From Bacteroidetes bacterium GWF2_40_14 (lineage in GTDB: Bacteria > Bacteroidota > Bacteroidia > Bacteroidales > UBA932): DNA of 64,000 bases. The notes beneath the pieces were generated by a model. It searched no databases and was not told where the DNA came from. It saw only the letters and a list, made by a program, of their open reading frames with translations. Position 1 is the first letter of the stretch, and each line of letters opens with the position of its first letter. Below, piece after piece: positions 44,384 through 53,314 of the stretch. The position numbers were made by a program, and so were the translations under genes. The stretch is from assembly GCA_001769195.1 (NCBI GenBank), contig MEOK01000034.1, positions 119,941-183,940 of the forward strand, in the 5' to 3' direction.

Positions 44384-46084
44384 ATGGAGCAAAGAATAAT
44401 TGAGTGTGTCCCAAATTTCAGCGAAGGTCGCAATATGCAGGTCATAAAGCAAATAACAGATGAAATTGAAAGAGTGGAGGGGGTAAAACTGCTTAATGTA
44501 GATCCAGGAGCTGCCACCAACAGAACCGTCGTGACCTTTGTCGGTTCGCCGGAACAAGTTTCTGAAGCAGCATTTATGGCTATTAAAAAGGCCGGTGAAA
44601 TTATAGATATGCGCAACCATCACGGTGAGCATCCGAGAATGGGAGCAACAGATGTGTGTCCGTTTATTCCTATTGCCGGTATCTCAATGGAGGAGACATC
44701 GGAATATGCCCGCAAACTCGCTAAAAGAGTGGGAGAGGAATTGCTGATTCCTGTTTTCTGTTACGAGAGTGCTGCATATAAGCCGGAAAGAAGGAACCTT
44801 GCAAATTGCCGTTCAGGTGAGTATGAGGGTCTGGCCAAGAAGTTCCAGGATCCAAACTGGGGACCTGACTTCGGACCTGCTGATTTTAACGGAGATGTTG
44901 CCCGGACAGGCGCAACTGCAATTGGAGCAAGAGATTTTCTTGTTGCAATAAACTACAACTTAAATACAACCTCGACCCGCCGTGCAAATGCTGTTGCTTA
45001 TGATGTAAGGGAGAAGGGCCGAAAGATGAGAGAGGGAAACCAGATTACCGGCAAGGTTGTTAAAGACGAAAACGGAAAGGATAAATGGATACCGGGAACA
45101 CTTAAGGGTTGTAAAGCAATAGGTTGGTTCATAGAGGAGTATGGAATTGCCCAGGTCTCAATGAATGTTACTAACATAACTCAGACTCCTGTTCATGTTG
45201 CATTTGACGAAGTAACAGCAAAAGCCGCAGAAAGAGGGCTCAGGGTTACAGGTTCCGAAATTGTGGGTCTTATACCAAAGAAGGTATTGATTGAAGCAGG
45301 TAAGCATTATCTGGCAAAACAACAACGTTCGGCAGGGATATCGGAAGCGGAGATTATAAAAATTGCCATTAAATCTATGGGTCTGGACGATCTCAAGCCG
45401 TTTGACCCGCAGGAGAAGGTGATAGAGTATCTCATGGAGCAAGGTAAGGAGCCTAAGCTGATAAATATGACCTGCAAAGCGTTTGCAAATGAGACTGCAA
45501 GTGAGTCCCCTGCACCGGGAGGAGGTTCTATCTCTGCATACATGGGTTCATTGGGAGCTGCGCTTGGTGCAATGGTTGCAAACCTCTCTTCTCACAAAGC
45601 GGGATGGGACGATAAGTGGGAATACTTTTCTGATTGGGCTGTCAAAGGACAGTCAGTAATGAATGAAATGCTATTTCTTGTTGACGAGGATACAAACTCA
45701 TTCAACAAAATAATGGAGGCCTTTTCGCTTCCAAAGGAAAGTGAACAGGAAAAAACTGCAAGAACAGCAGCAATTCAGGCTGCAACACTTTATGCAACAG
45801 AAATACCTCTGAGAACAATGAAGGTTGCAAATTCTGCTTTTGAACTGATTGAGAACATGGTAAGAGAGGGTAATCCAAACTCAATTTCCGACGCTGGAGT
45901 TGGAGCACTCTGCCTTCGCTCTGCAATATTCGGAGCATATATGAATGTGAAAATCAATTCTGCCGACCTTAAAGACAGAAATGTAGCTGACAAAATGGTT
46001 TCAGAAGCAACGGAAATTTATAATTTTGCTGCTCTTAAAGAGAAACATATAACAGATGCAGTTCTTAAGTCGTTGGAAAAATAG
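44384..46084 (+). CDS. ftcD: Bifunctional glutamate formimidoyltransferase / formimidoyl-THF cyclodeaminase
   Basis: A 566-residue fusion. The N-terminal transferase (about residues 1-330) has ECVPNFSEGRNMQVI, MRNHHGEHPRMGATDVCPF and NRTVVTFVGSPE; it moves the formimino group of formiminoglutamate to tetrahydrofolate. The C-terminal cyclodeaminase (about 360-566) begins near ANETASESPAPGGGSISAYMG and releases ammonia. Products are glutamate and methenyl-THF. Two-domain FtcD is found in animals and many Bacteroidetes. It ends the hut operon. Confidence 0.95.
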   Translation: MEQRIIECVPNFSEGRNMQVIKQITDEIERVEGVKLLNVDPGAATNRTVVTFVGSPEQVSEAAFMAIKKAGEIIDMRNHHGEHPRMGATDVCPFIPIAGISMEETSEYARKLAKRVGEELLIPVFCYESAAYKPERRNLANCRSGEYEGLAKKFQDPNWGPDFGPADFNGDVARTGATAIGARDFLVAINYNLNTTSTRRANAVAYDVREKGRKMREGNQITGKVVKDENGKDKWIPGTLKGCKAIGWFIEEYGIAQVSMNVTNITQTPVHVAFDEVTAKAAERGLRVTGSEIVGLIPKKVLIEAGKHYLAKQQRSAGISEAEIIKIAIKSMGLDDLKPFDPQEKVIEYLMEQGKEPKLINMTCKAFANETASESPAPGGGSISAYMGSLGAALGAMVANLSSHKAGWDDKWEYFSDWAVKGQSVMNEMLFLVDEDTNSFNKIMEAFSLPKESEQEKTARTAAIQAATLYATEIPLRTMKVANSAFELIENMVREGNPNSISDAGVGALCLRSAIFGAYMNVKINSADLKDRNVADKMVSEATEIYNFAALKEKHITDAVLKSLEK

Positions 46085-46118
46085 AAAACGACAAATTTGA
46101 AGCGGCATTAAAGTATAA

Positions 46119-47261
46119 TTAAAGTACTATGCTCAGTTCCATTTTAAGAGCAGTGTCCGGACCTGTATGGAGATTATCAACACGAATATCAAGGGTGATT
46201 TTTTCACCCTTTTTAAATTTCTCAGTCGGAGTCATAATGACAGCCGCTTCACCTTTTTGTGGTATTGTCAGAATCTTGTTTCCCATACCAAAGGAGAAGC
46301 CCCTGGTCTCTTTAATGGCAATATTATAGGACAAGGAAGAGCTATTCATAAAGGTTATATGGACTGTCTTGTCGAAATTTGTAGATGTCTCAACTTTGAC
46401 AGAACTCCTGAAAATGGCTTCCAGAAAGATTTTGTCGCCATAGAGGAAATTATTGCTGTATGCAACGCTCCTTCTTTCTAGCAAGGCTTCGTGTATAGAC
46501 TCAACGGTACGCTCTTTTGCAAACACAATATTCATGGTTCTGTACTGACCCTTTTCAAGCGATACCGGAGCGTGAGAGTCTGTATTTGCCAGAATAGTCA
46601 TCTTCTTTGATTGCACCCATCCCAAAACAACAGGATCATACCTGTTTGAATTCACCACTTCGATCCCCTTAAAATAACCCTCATTATACAAAGAATCGAT
46701 AATAGGGAACCATATTGACTCATTTGTCTTTACCTTATACCATGGGTGGTTCCAGAAAATAAATGCATTTTGTCTTACTGCCTCTTTAAGCGCAGCACGA
46801 ACTGTAGACGGGTCGCCGGGTTTAATGCTATTTATATATGGAACAAACAGATCGGCATCCTTTATAAATAATGCATTGAAGTGTCCCGGAGGGACAGACT
46901 TTGTTATTTCAAGAGCCGGGATTAACAGTAATCCTGCATTGGCAGCATTTTTCCCAGCTAACCTGAAGGCACTGTTTCTTGTAATAGTGTCACTTACATT
47001 CATCTCCTTCAGACGGGGTCTGTATTCCAGATGATCAGAAATAGCAATTGCATCCAGACCCTCAGAAATTGCTTCATTAACCCTTACAGTAGGCCAGACA
47101 ATACCATCAGAAAAGATTGTATGCATGTGCAAATCACATTTTAAAACCTGATAACCAAGAATTTCCTTAGGTAACCGCAGCTCATCTATCTGAACTATCT
47201 GAGATAGCCCGGTCACTACATTAAAAAGGATAAATGCTAAAACTGATAAAACTCGTCTCAT
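46119..47261 (-). CDS. Secreted PHP-domain protein
   Basis: A 380-residue exported protein (signal ending GLSQ). The PHP metallo-phosphoesterase domain is recognised by CDLHMHTIFSDG near residue 43, AIAISDHLEY, IPALEITKSVPPGHFNAL, WNHPWY and NTDSHAPVS, which together supply the multi-metal site. A beta-sandwich C-terminal domain follows (about 285-380). Extracytoplasmic PHP proteins may be phosphodiesterases or phosphatases; the substrate is unknown. It is monocistronic and convergent with ftcD. Confidence 0.85.
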   Translation of the reverse strand: MRRVLSVLAFILFNVVTGLSQIVQIDELRLPKEILGYQVLKCDLHMHTIFSDGIVWPTVRVNEAISEGLDAIAISDHLEYRPRLKEMNVSDTITRNSAFRLAGKNAANAGLLLIPALEITKSVPPGHFNALFIKDADLFVPYINSIKPGDPSTVRAALKEAVRQNAFIFWNHPWYKVKTNESIWFPIIDSLYNEGYFKGIEVVNSNRYDPVVLGWVQSKKMTILANTDSHAPVSLEKGQYRTMNIVFAKERTVESIHEALLERRSVAYSNNFLYGDKIFLEAIFRSSVKVETSTNFDKTVHITFMNSSSLSYNIAIKETRGFSFGMGNKILTIPQKGEAAVIMTPTEKFKKGEKITLDIRVDNLHTGPDTALKMELSIVL

Positions 47262-47302
47262 TTTAAATAAATTTTATGCAAAATAAGGATTATTTTTCAT
47301 AA

Positions 47303-47408
47303 ACAGGATGCCCGGTAAAGCAGCTTTCCAGTTTTCTTCGAAAACCTGAGGCTGCATTTATAATTGATCCAAATAAATAGAAAATATATAGTATATGAGC
47401 CATCCTGT
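47303..47408. repeat. Hairpin-family element, copy 2 (inverted)
   Basis: The core at 47320-47355 is the reverse complement of the core at 4665-4698 (one more base at each side). A distant outer pair ACAGGATG (47303-47310) / CATCCTGT (47401-47408) is possible. It lies 42 bp upstream of the PHP gene start, facing the opposite way from copy 3. Confidence 0.65.
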
Positions 47409-47560
47409 ATATATCTGCCACTCTATGTGACAATACAAACATGAGGTTAATGATTAGATATAGAACATTTTAGCCGATTTTCGGAAGTTTGCTTACAAAA
47501 TGCTGATAGAATGCTGACCATTTGCTGAAAAATTATATGTCAGGTAATTCAAGTCAAAAA

Positions 47561-47575
47561 AACTCCCTTGAAGTT
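47561..47575. repeat. Solo copy of the AACTCCCTTGAAGTT end sequence
   Basis: Identical over 15 bp to the left end of the MITE-like element at 30188. No inverted partner was found nearby, so it is probably a remnant. Between 47409 and 47560 I see only AT-rich sequence with scattered GCTGA words and no gene. Confidence 0.55.
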
Positions 47576-47616
47576 CTTTTTGTCCCCATTAAATCGAAAC
47601 ACGTCATTAAAGCAAA

Positions 47617-47672
47617 AACCTGCTATACAGCCTCAGGTCTTTGATGAAAACCGGAAAGCTGTGTAGCAGGTT
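47617..47672. repeat. Hairpin-family element, copy 3, after the PFOR gene
   Basis: Outer arms AACCTGCTA (47617-47625) / TAGCAGGTT (47664-47672) enclose the conserved core starting CAGCCTCAGG and ending GGAAAGCTG. T-rich sequence is present on both sides, so it can act as a bidirectional terminator; read on the minus strand it ends the PFOR transcript. Confidence 0.75.
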
Positions 47673-47696
47673 GTTTTTTAAGACGATCGGCTTCGT

Positions 47697-50600
47697 TTAG
47701 TTACTCGCAAGTCTCTTATAAGAGTTGTACCTCCATTTTGCATTCTCCTCAGTAAGCTTGAACAGCAGTTCAGCCTCATTAGGGAATGTCTTTACAAGAG
47801 AAGAGTATCTGACCTCACTCTGAAGGAAATGCTGGAACTTGCTCCAGTCCGGTTCCTTGCTGTCAAGAGTGAACGGATTCTTTCCTTCTGCTTCCATTAG
47901 AGGATTATACCTGTACAGGTGCCAGTAACCACAGTCAACTGCCATCTTCTCCTCTTTCTGTGAAGCTCCCATTCCCTCTTTCAAGCCATGGCTGATACAA
48001 GGAGCATAGGCAATAATCAGGGATGGTCCGTCATACGCTTCAGCTTCCTTTAATACGTTAAGCAACTGGTTGTGACTTGCACCCATAGCTACCTGGGCCA
48101 CATATACATAACCATAACTAATTGCCATCATTCCAAGATCTTTCTTGCGAATTTTCTTGCCAGAAGTAGCAAATTTTGCCACAGCACCAGCAGGTGTTGA
48201 TTTTGATGATTGTCCGCCGGTGTTTGAGTAAACTTCAGTGTCAAGAACAAGAACGTTTACATTACTGCCGGAAGCCAGTACATGGTCAAGACCTCCATAT
48301 CCGATATCATATGCCCATCCGTCACCACCAAATATCCATTGTGAACGGGTAACGAGAAACTCTTTAAGAGTAGTAAGTTCTTTACATATATCACATTTGC
48401 AGCCGGAGATTATAGGAATCAGTTTGTCTGCAATCTCTCTTGTTGCAACTGAATCTTCGCGTTTTGTGAGCCACTCTCCAAAAAGCACCTTAGCTTCAGG
48501 GGTGCACTTGTCACAAACAAGACCGTCGGCCATAAGTTTGGCAACCCTGTCGCGTACCCTGTCCGATCCCATATGCATACCAAGACCAAACTCTGCGTTG
48601 TCTTCGAACAGTGAGTTTGCCCATGATGGACCATTCCCGTCTCTGTTTGTAGTGTATGGAGAAGCAGGGAAAGAACCGCCAAAGATTGAAGAACAACCGG
48701 TAGCGTTTGCAATCATCATACGATCACCGAATAGTTGTGTGATGGCTTTGATATATGGAGTTTCGCCGCAACCTGCACAAGCTCCTGAGAATTCGAACAG
48801 AGGTTGTGAAAACTGCAGATTCTTTACATTTTGTGTTTTTGGCTGAACAGTGTCTTTGTAACCGATAACACTATGCAGATAATCGTAGTTAGCCTGTTCG
48901 AACTCCTGTGTCTCCAGAGGCTTCATTACAAGGGCCTTAACTTTTGCAGGACAAACGTCGGCACAGTTACCGCAACCGGTACAGTCCATTGGTGTAACCT
49001 GAATTGTAAAGTTATACTCTTTATAAGGACCGTTTCCTTTTACTTTCTTTATTGAAGCAGGTGCATTTGCCTGTTCTTGTTCGGTCATAAGGAAAGGACG
49101 TATAGCAGCGTGCGGACAAACATACGCGCACTGGTTACACTGAATACAATTTTCAGGTTGCCATTCAGGAACATGAACCGCAACACCACGTTTCTCATAT
49201 GCCGATGTGCCCGAAGGAATGGTGCCGTCTTCAAGATGCAGGAATGCGCTTACAGGAAGGTCGTTTCCAGCTTGAGCGTTAACAGGGTCCGCAACATTTC
49301 TTACCCAGTCCGGAGCTAGTCTGTTGAAATTGGAAGGAACAAACTTGGCAGTCAGATTTTTCCATTCGCAAGGAACTTCTATTTTCTCATATTCAGCACC
49401 TCTGTCAATAGCAGCATTGTTCATTTGTAAAACGTCGTCCCCTTTCTTGCCATAAGATTTTTCAGCAGCCTTTTTCATCTCCTTGATAGCCTGAGTAGCA
49501 GGAATGATATCAGCTATCTGGAAAAATGCAGACTGAAGGATTGTATTGGTCCTGTTGCCGAGCCCAATCTCCTCTGCAATCTGAGTCGCGTTTATGATAT
49601 AAACATTCAACGCTTTCTTTGCGATTGTAGCTTTGATGAAATCAGGAAGCTTCTGGATTGTATCCTCTTTTGACCAAAGAGTGTTAAGAAGAAGGGTGCC
49701 ACCTTTCTTAATGCCTTTAAGAACATCGTACTTTGTAAGGTATGAAGTCACATGGCAAGCCACAAAATCAGGAGTAGACACAAGATATGGTGACTGAATA
49801 GGAGTGTCGCCAAATCTCAGGTGAGAACAAGTATATCCGCCCGATTTCTTTGAGTCATAGTCAAAGTATGCCTGTACATATTTTGGAGTTGTTTCTCCGA
49901 TAATCTTAATAGTATTTTTATTGGCACCAACGGTACCGTCAGAACCAAGTCCATAGAACTTACACTCTTTAACACCGGGTTTTGCAAGGCTGATATCCTC
50001 TTTAAGAGGTAGTGATTTAAAACTTACATCATCTACTATGCCAATGGTAAAGCCATTTTTAGGCTCCTTCATCTTTAAGTTGTCATAAACAGATATGATT
50101 TGTGAAGGGCCAGTATCTTTTGACGAAAGACCGTAACGACCGCCGACAATAAGAGGAAGTTTTCCTGCTTTGTCTGCAATTGCAGCCTTAACATCTATAT
50201 AAAGAGGTTCTCCAACCGCTCCCGGTTCTTTGGTCCGGTCGAGGACAGCTATCCTTTTAACACTTTTTGGAAGTACCCTGAAGAAATATTTTGCAGAGAA
50301 AGGTCTGTACAACCTTACATTTATCATCCCTACTTTTTCTCCTTTTGCCATCTCATGATCGACAACATCTTTGATTGTCTCGCAAACAGAACCCATGGCA
50401 ATAATTATGTTCTCAGCCTCAGGGTCCCCGTAATAGTCGAATGGAAGATAGTGGCGACCAGTAAGTTCGCTGATTTCACCCATATACCTTGCAACGATAT
50501 CAGGAACTGCATCGTAGAACGAGTTTGATGCTTCGCGTGCCTGGAAGAAAACGTCAGGATTTTGAGCTGTTCCCCTAGTAACCGGTTTGTTTGGGTTAAG

Positions 50601-51227
50601 TGCCCTGTTGCGGAAAGCTGCCAGTGATTTTTCACTAATCATGTCTTTAAGAGCCTTTTGATCAAGATCTTCTATCTTCTGGATCTCATGTGATGTTCTG
50701 AAACCATCGAAAAAGTGTACGAAAGGAATACGAGACTTAATTGTAGATAGATGAGCAACAGCTCCAAGGTCCAGTGCTTCCTGAACGCTGGTAGAGGCTA
50801 GTAATGCAAAACCTGTTTGTCTGGCTGACATTACATCTGAATGGTCTCCGAATATTGAGAGGGCTTGTGAAGCCAGTGTACGGGCAGAAACATGGAAAAC
50901 TGTTGGAAGAAGTTCTCCTGCAATCTTGTACATATTTGGGATCATTAAAAGCAGACCCTGTGAGGCAGTAAATGTAGTTGCCAGAACTCCTGCCTGAAGC
51001 GCACCGTGAAGTGCACCAGCGGCACCTCCTTCGCTCTGCATCTCCACTACCTTAAGCTCTTCTCCAAAGAGGTTCTTCATTCCGTAGGCAGACCATTCAT
51101 CTACATACTCTGCCATTGTTGAGGACGGAGTGATGGGATAAATTGCTGCAAGTTCGCTAAACATGTATGCTGCATGTGCTGCGGCGTAATTACCATCACA
51201 GGTAATAAATTTTTTTTCTTTTGCCAT
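47697..51227 (-). CDS. nifJ: Pyruvate:ferredoxin (flavodoxin) oxidoreductase
   Basis: A 1176-residue single-chain enzyme that converts pyruvate and CoA to acetyl-CoA, CO2 and reduced ferredoxin. All domains are present: N-terminal pyrimidine-binding domain (YPITPSSTMAEYVDEWSA), CoA-binding region, a ferredoxin domain with two 4Fe-4S motifs (CIQCNQCAYVCP and CTGCGNCADVCP, around 680-750) and a C-terminal TPP domain with CAGCGETPYIK, GGDGWAYDIGYGGLDHVLA and the DTEVYSNTGGQ metal segment. It marks an anaerobic metabolism. A possible -7 element (TAATTTTG, 51491-51498, minus) would give a 264-nt leader. Confidence 0.97.
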   Translation of the reverse strand: MAKEKKFITCDGNYAAAHAAYMFSELAAIYPITPSSTMAEYVDEWSAYGMKNLFGEELKVVEMQSEGGAAGALHGALQAGVLATTFTASQGLLLMIPNMYKIAGELLPTVFHVSARTLASQALSIFGDHSDVMSARQTGFALLASTSVQEALDLGAVAHLSTIKSRIPFVHFFDGFRTSHEIQKIEDLDQKALKDMISEKSLAAFRNRALNPNKPVTRGTAQNPDVFFQAREASNSFYDAVPDIVARYMGEISELTGRHYLPFDYYGDPEAENIIIAMGSVCETIKDVVDHEMAKGEKVGMINVRLYRPFSAKYFFRVLPKSVKRIAVLDRTKEPGAVGEPLYIDVKAAIADKAGKLPLIVGGRYGLSSKDTGPSQIISVYDNLKMKEPKNGFTIGIVDDVSFKSLPLKEDISLAKPGVKECKFYGLGSDGTVGANKNTIKIIGETTPKYVQAYFDYDSKKSGGYTCSHLRFGDTPIQSPYLVSTPDFVACHVTSYLTKYDVLKGIKKGGTLLLNTLWSKEDTIQKLPDFIKATIAKKALNVYIINATQIAEEIGLGNRTNTILQSAFFQIADIIPATQAIKEMKKAAEKSYGKKGDDVLQMNNAAIDRGAEYEKIEVPCEWKNLTAKFVPSNFNRLAPDWVRNVADPVNAQAGNDLPVSAFLHLEDGTIPSGTSAYEKRGVAVHVPEWQPENCIQCNQCAYVCPHAAIRPFLMTEQEQANAPASIKKVKGNGPYKEYNFTIQVTPMDCTGCGNCADVCPAKVKALVMKPLETQEFEQANYDYLHSVIGYKDTVQPKTQNVKNLQFSQPLFEFSGACAGCGETPYIKAITQLFGDRMMIANATGCSSIFGGSFPASPYTTNRDGNGPSWANSLFEDNAEFGLGMHMGSDRVRDRVAKLMADGLVCDKCTPEAKVLFGEWLTKREDSVATREIADKLIPIISGCKCDICKELTTLKEFLVTRSQWIFGGDGWAYDIGYGGLDHVLASGSNVNVLVLDTEVYSNTGGQSSKSTPAGAVAKFATSGKKIRKKDLGMMAISYGYVYVAQVAMGASHNQLLNVLKEAEAYDGPSLIIAYAPCISHGLKEGMGASQKEEKMAVDCGYWHLYRYNPLMEAEGKNPFTLDSKEPDWSKFQHFLQSEVRYSSLVKTFPNEAELLFKLTEENAKWRYNSYKRLASN

Positions 51228-51391
51228 AGCTGGGTTATTAGTAATTAGTACTTATGATTATTTAAATATTGTTTCATTCTTTATTGTGACAGGGTCAAAA
51301 ACATAAAATGGCCGGTAACATTTACTGGTTACTGACCATATTTGAATATCCGCAAAATAGGGGTATTTTTTTTGACTTTCAGAACCTCTTT

Positions 51392-51419
51392 GATAAAACC
51401 CGCTTTGATGGGTTTTATC
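51392..51419. promoter_or_regulatory. Perfect 10-bp inverted repeat in the nifJ upstream gap
   Basis: GATAAAACCC and GGGTTTTATC around an 8-nt spacer, in the 339-bp gap between the divergently oriented nifJ and 51567 genes. It could be an operator or a leader hairpin of nifJ. No other feature in the gap is certain. Confidence 0.5.
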
Positions 51420-51566
51420 GACAAAAGCTCTGTCTCTGTCTCTAAATCTGTAGCTATTTGATGAAGTCTGGGCATATTATCAACTCTGCGCAAAATTAGT
51501 TATTTTTTTTAGAAATTAAAAGTTTATTTAGTAATTTCAGCGTTGCGTTCTTTATAACAAATTATT

Positions 51567-52265
51567 ATGAAAAAGCCTGTTTTAAGTCTCTTTTTAATAG
51601 CTATCTCAATGCAACTTTTTGCGCAAAGCGGTGTAATCAAAGTGTCTGACGGCAAGGTTACAGAGGGAGATTTATATCTGAAAAACCAATACGTATTGCA
51701 CGATTTCCTCGATGCAATTATTACTCTCAAAGATGGTACCACATATGATGGGAAGATTAATATAAACACCGTCACCCAGACATTGAGGATGATAGATGTC
51801 AATGGCGACACTCTTGGAGTTAATATTGAAAAATCAATAAAAGCAGTAAGTGCCGGTGCAGAGCTTTTTTATAAAATCAATGGAATGTATGTAAGAATTA
51901 TTGATACTGATGGAGAGATTTTTCTGGGTCAGATAAAAGCACTTAAAATTGGAGAGGAGAGCAAGAAAGGTCCTTACGGGGGGTCCGGAGAGGTTGCTTC
52001 GATTACTACTGTAGGGGTACTTGACTCAGACAATATGATAGAACATATTCCTGGCGACGCTACTTTAAAAGTTGATCTTAGAAGGGACCTTTTTTTTATA
52101 AAGAATGACAAGCTTTATCCAGTAACAAAAAAAAATCTTGCCAGACTGTTTCCTAAGCAATCCGGCATGATTGAATCCTATATGAAGACTAATGGAACTA
52201 ACCTTAACAGGGACCAGGACGTGAAGCGACTGTTTGATTTTATACTGAACAACAGGCAGCTCTGA
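51567..52265 (+). CDS. Exported protein of unknown function
   Basis: A 232-residue protein with a clear signal peptide (hydrophobic run ending LFAQS). Mature residues about 45-125 are beta-rich (DAIITLKDGTTYDGKININ) and may form a small barrel; the C-terminal 60 residues look helical (KNLARLFPKQSGMIESYM). I do not recognise a family. It is monocistronic, divergent from nifJ and convergent with fabD (5 bp between the stops). Confidence 0.7.
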   Translation: MKKPVLSLFLIAISMQLFAQSGVIKVSDGKVTEGDLYLKNQYVLHDFLDAIITLKDGTTYDGKININTVTQTLRMIDVNGDTLGVNIEKSIKAVSAGAELFYKINGMYVRIIDTDGEIFLGQIKALKIGEESKKGPYGGSGEVASITTVGVLDSDNMIEHIPGDATLKVDLRRDLFFIKNDKLYPVTKKNLARLFPKQSGMIESYMKTNGTNLNRDQDVKRLFDFILNNRQL

Positions 52266-52270
52266 ATTCT

Positions 52271-53146
52271 CTATTGATAGCCCTGTGTGACACTTTCCGG
52301 AGCTATTTTCTTAATCAGGTTTTGCAGGACGCTTCCAGGGCCGAGCTCTGTAAACTCCCTTGCTCCGTCTGCCCACATGTTTTCTACACTTTGCCTCCAG
52401 CGTACAGGTGCCGTAAGTTGAATCATAAGATTATTCTTAATCTCAGAAGGGCTGGTGTGAGGTTTTGCGTCGACATTCTGATAAATTGGACAAATTGGAG
52501 TCACAATTTTAGTTGCCTCAATGGCAACCGCCAGTTCGTGCCTTGCCGGTTCCATAAGTGGTGAGTGAAATGCGCCTCCAACAGATAGGACAATTGCCCT
52601 TTTTGCTCCTGCTGCCTTAAGAGCTTCACAAGCCTGATTTACAGATGCAATAGAACCCGATATTACAAGTTGCCCTACAGAATTGTAATTTGCCGGGACT
52701 ACAATTCCAGGAATAGCAGAACATATCTCTTCAACTTTTTCATCTTCCATTCCAAGCACTGCTGCCATTGTAGAAGGTTCTGATTCACAGGCTTTCTGCA
52801 TGGCCTTAGCCCTTGCGGAAACCAATCTTAGCCCGTCTTCGAAATTCAGAGCTTCTGCAGACACCAATGCTGAAAATTCACCAAGTGAATGGCCTGCTAC
52901 CATAGATGGTGTGAAATCGTGGTGGCATACAGATAGTATTACTGAATGAATGAATATTGCTGGTTGGGTTACTTTTGTCTGTCTTAACTCCTCGTCACTA
53001 CCGTTGAACATTATGTCTGTTATGCGAAATCCAAGAATGTCATTAGCGTGTTCAAACATCTCTTTTGCAACCGGGTATGACTCGTACAACTCTTTTCCCA
53101 TACCGCTGAACTGGGCTCCCTGACCGGGAAATACGAAAGCTTTCAT
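52271..53146 (-). CDS. fabD: Malonyl-CoA:ACP transacylase
   Basis: A 291-residue enzyme that loads malonate onto acyl carrier protein for fatty acid synthesis. Signatures: FPGQGAQFSGMGKELY at the N-terminus, catalytic Ser in VAGHSLGEFSALV near residue 82, a GGAFHSPLM segment with the catalytic His, and NVDAKPHT. Full length. It has its own promoter within a palindrome shared with tRNA-Arg. Other fab genes are not adjacent. Confidence 0.95.
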   Translation of the reverse strand: MKAFVFPGQGAQFSGMGKELYESYPVAKEMFEHANDILGFRITDIMFNGSDEELRQTKVTQPAIFIHSVILSVCHHDFTPSMVAGHSLGEFSALVSAEALNFEDGLRLVSARAKAMQKACESEPSTMAAVLGMEDEKVEEICSAIPGIVVPANYNSVGQLVISGSIASVNQACEALKAAGAKRAIVLSVGGAFHSPLMEPARHELAVAIEATKIVTPICPIYQNVDAKPHTSPSEIKNNLMIQLTAPVRWRQSVENMWADGAREFTELGPGSVLQNLIKKIAPESVTQGYQ

Positions 53147-53163
53147 ATGTCATAAAATTATTA

Positions 53164-53215
53164 AGCAGCAAAGATACATTTTTTAATGAAATTTAAAATG
53201 TGTATCTTTGCTGCT
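53164..53215. promoter_or_regulatory. Palindromic divergent promoter of fabD and tRNA-Arg
   Basis: A perfect 15-bp inverted repeat, AGCAGCAAAGATACA (53164-53178) and its complement (53201-53215). Each arm contains TATCTTTG read outward: minus strand 53169-53176 for fabD (19-nt leader) and plus strand 53203-53210 for tRNA-Arg. The centre is AT-rich. Confidence 0.7.
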
Positions 53216-53223
53216 CAATATAA

Positions 53224-53297
53224 GGCCTAGTAGTTCAGCTGAATAGAACGTCAGATTCCGGTTCTGAAGGTCGGGGGTTTGAATCCCTCCTAGGTCA
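53224..53297 (+). tRNA. tRNA-Arg (anticodon CCG)
   Basis: A 74-nt cloverleaf: acceptor GGCCTAG / CTAGGTC (one G-U), D arm GTTC...GAAC, anticodon stem TCAGA / TCTGA with loop TTCCGGT (anticodon CCG), variable AGGTC, T arm with loop TTTGAAT, discriminator A. CCA is not encoded. It reads CGG arginine codons. Confidence 0.95.
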
Positions 53298-53314
53298 CTA
53301 CAACTCGCTAAAAG

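Noticed and set aside
48238..48846. 202-codon frame antisense to the PFOR gene
   Set aside because: Shadow of a highly conserved gene on the other strand; residue pattern is low-complexity Ser/Leu.
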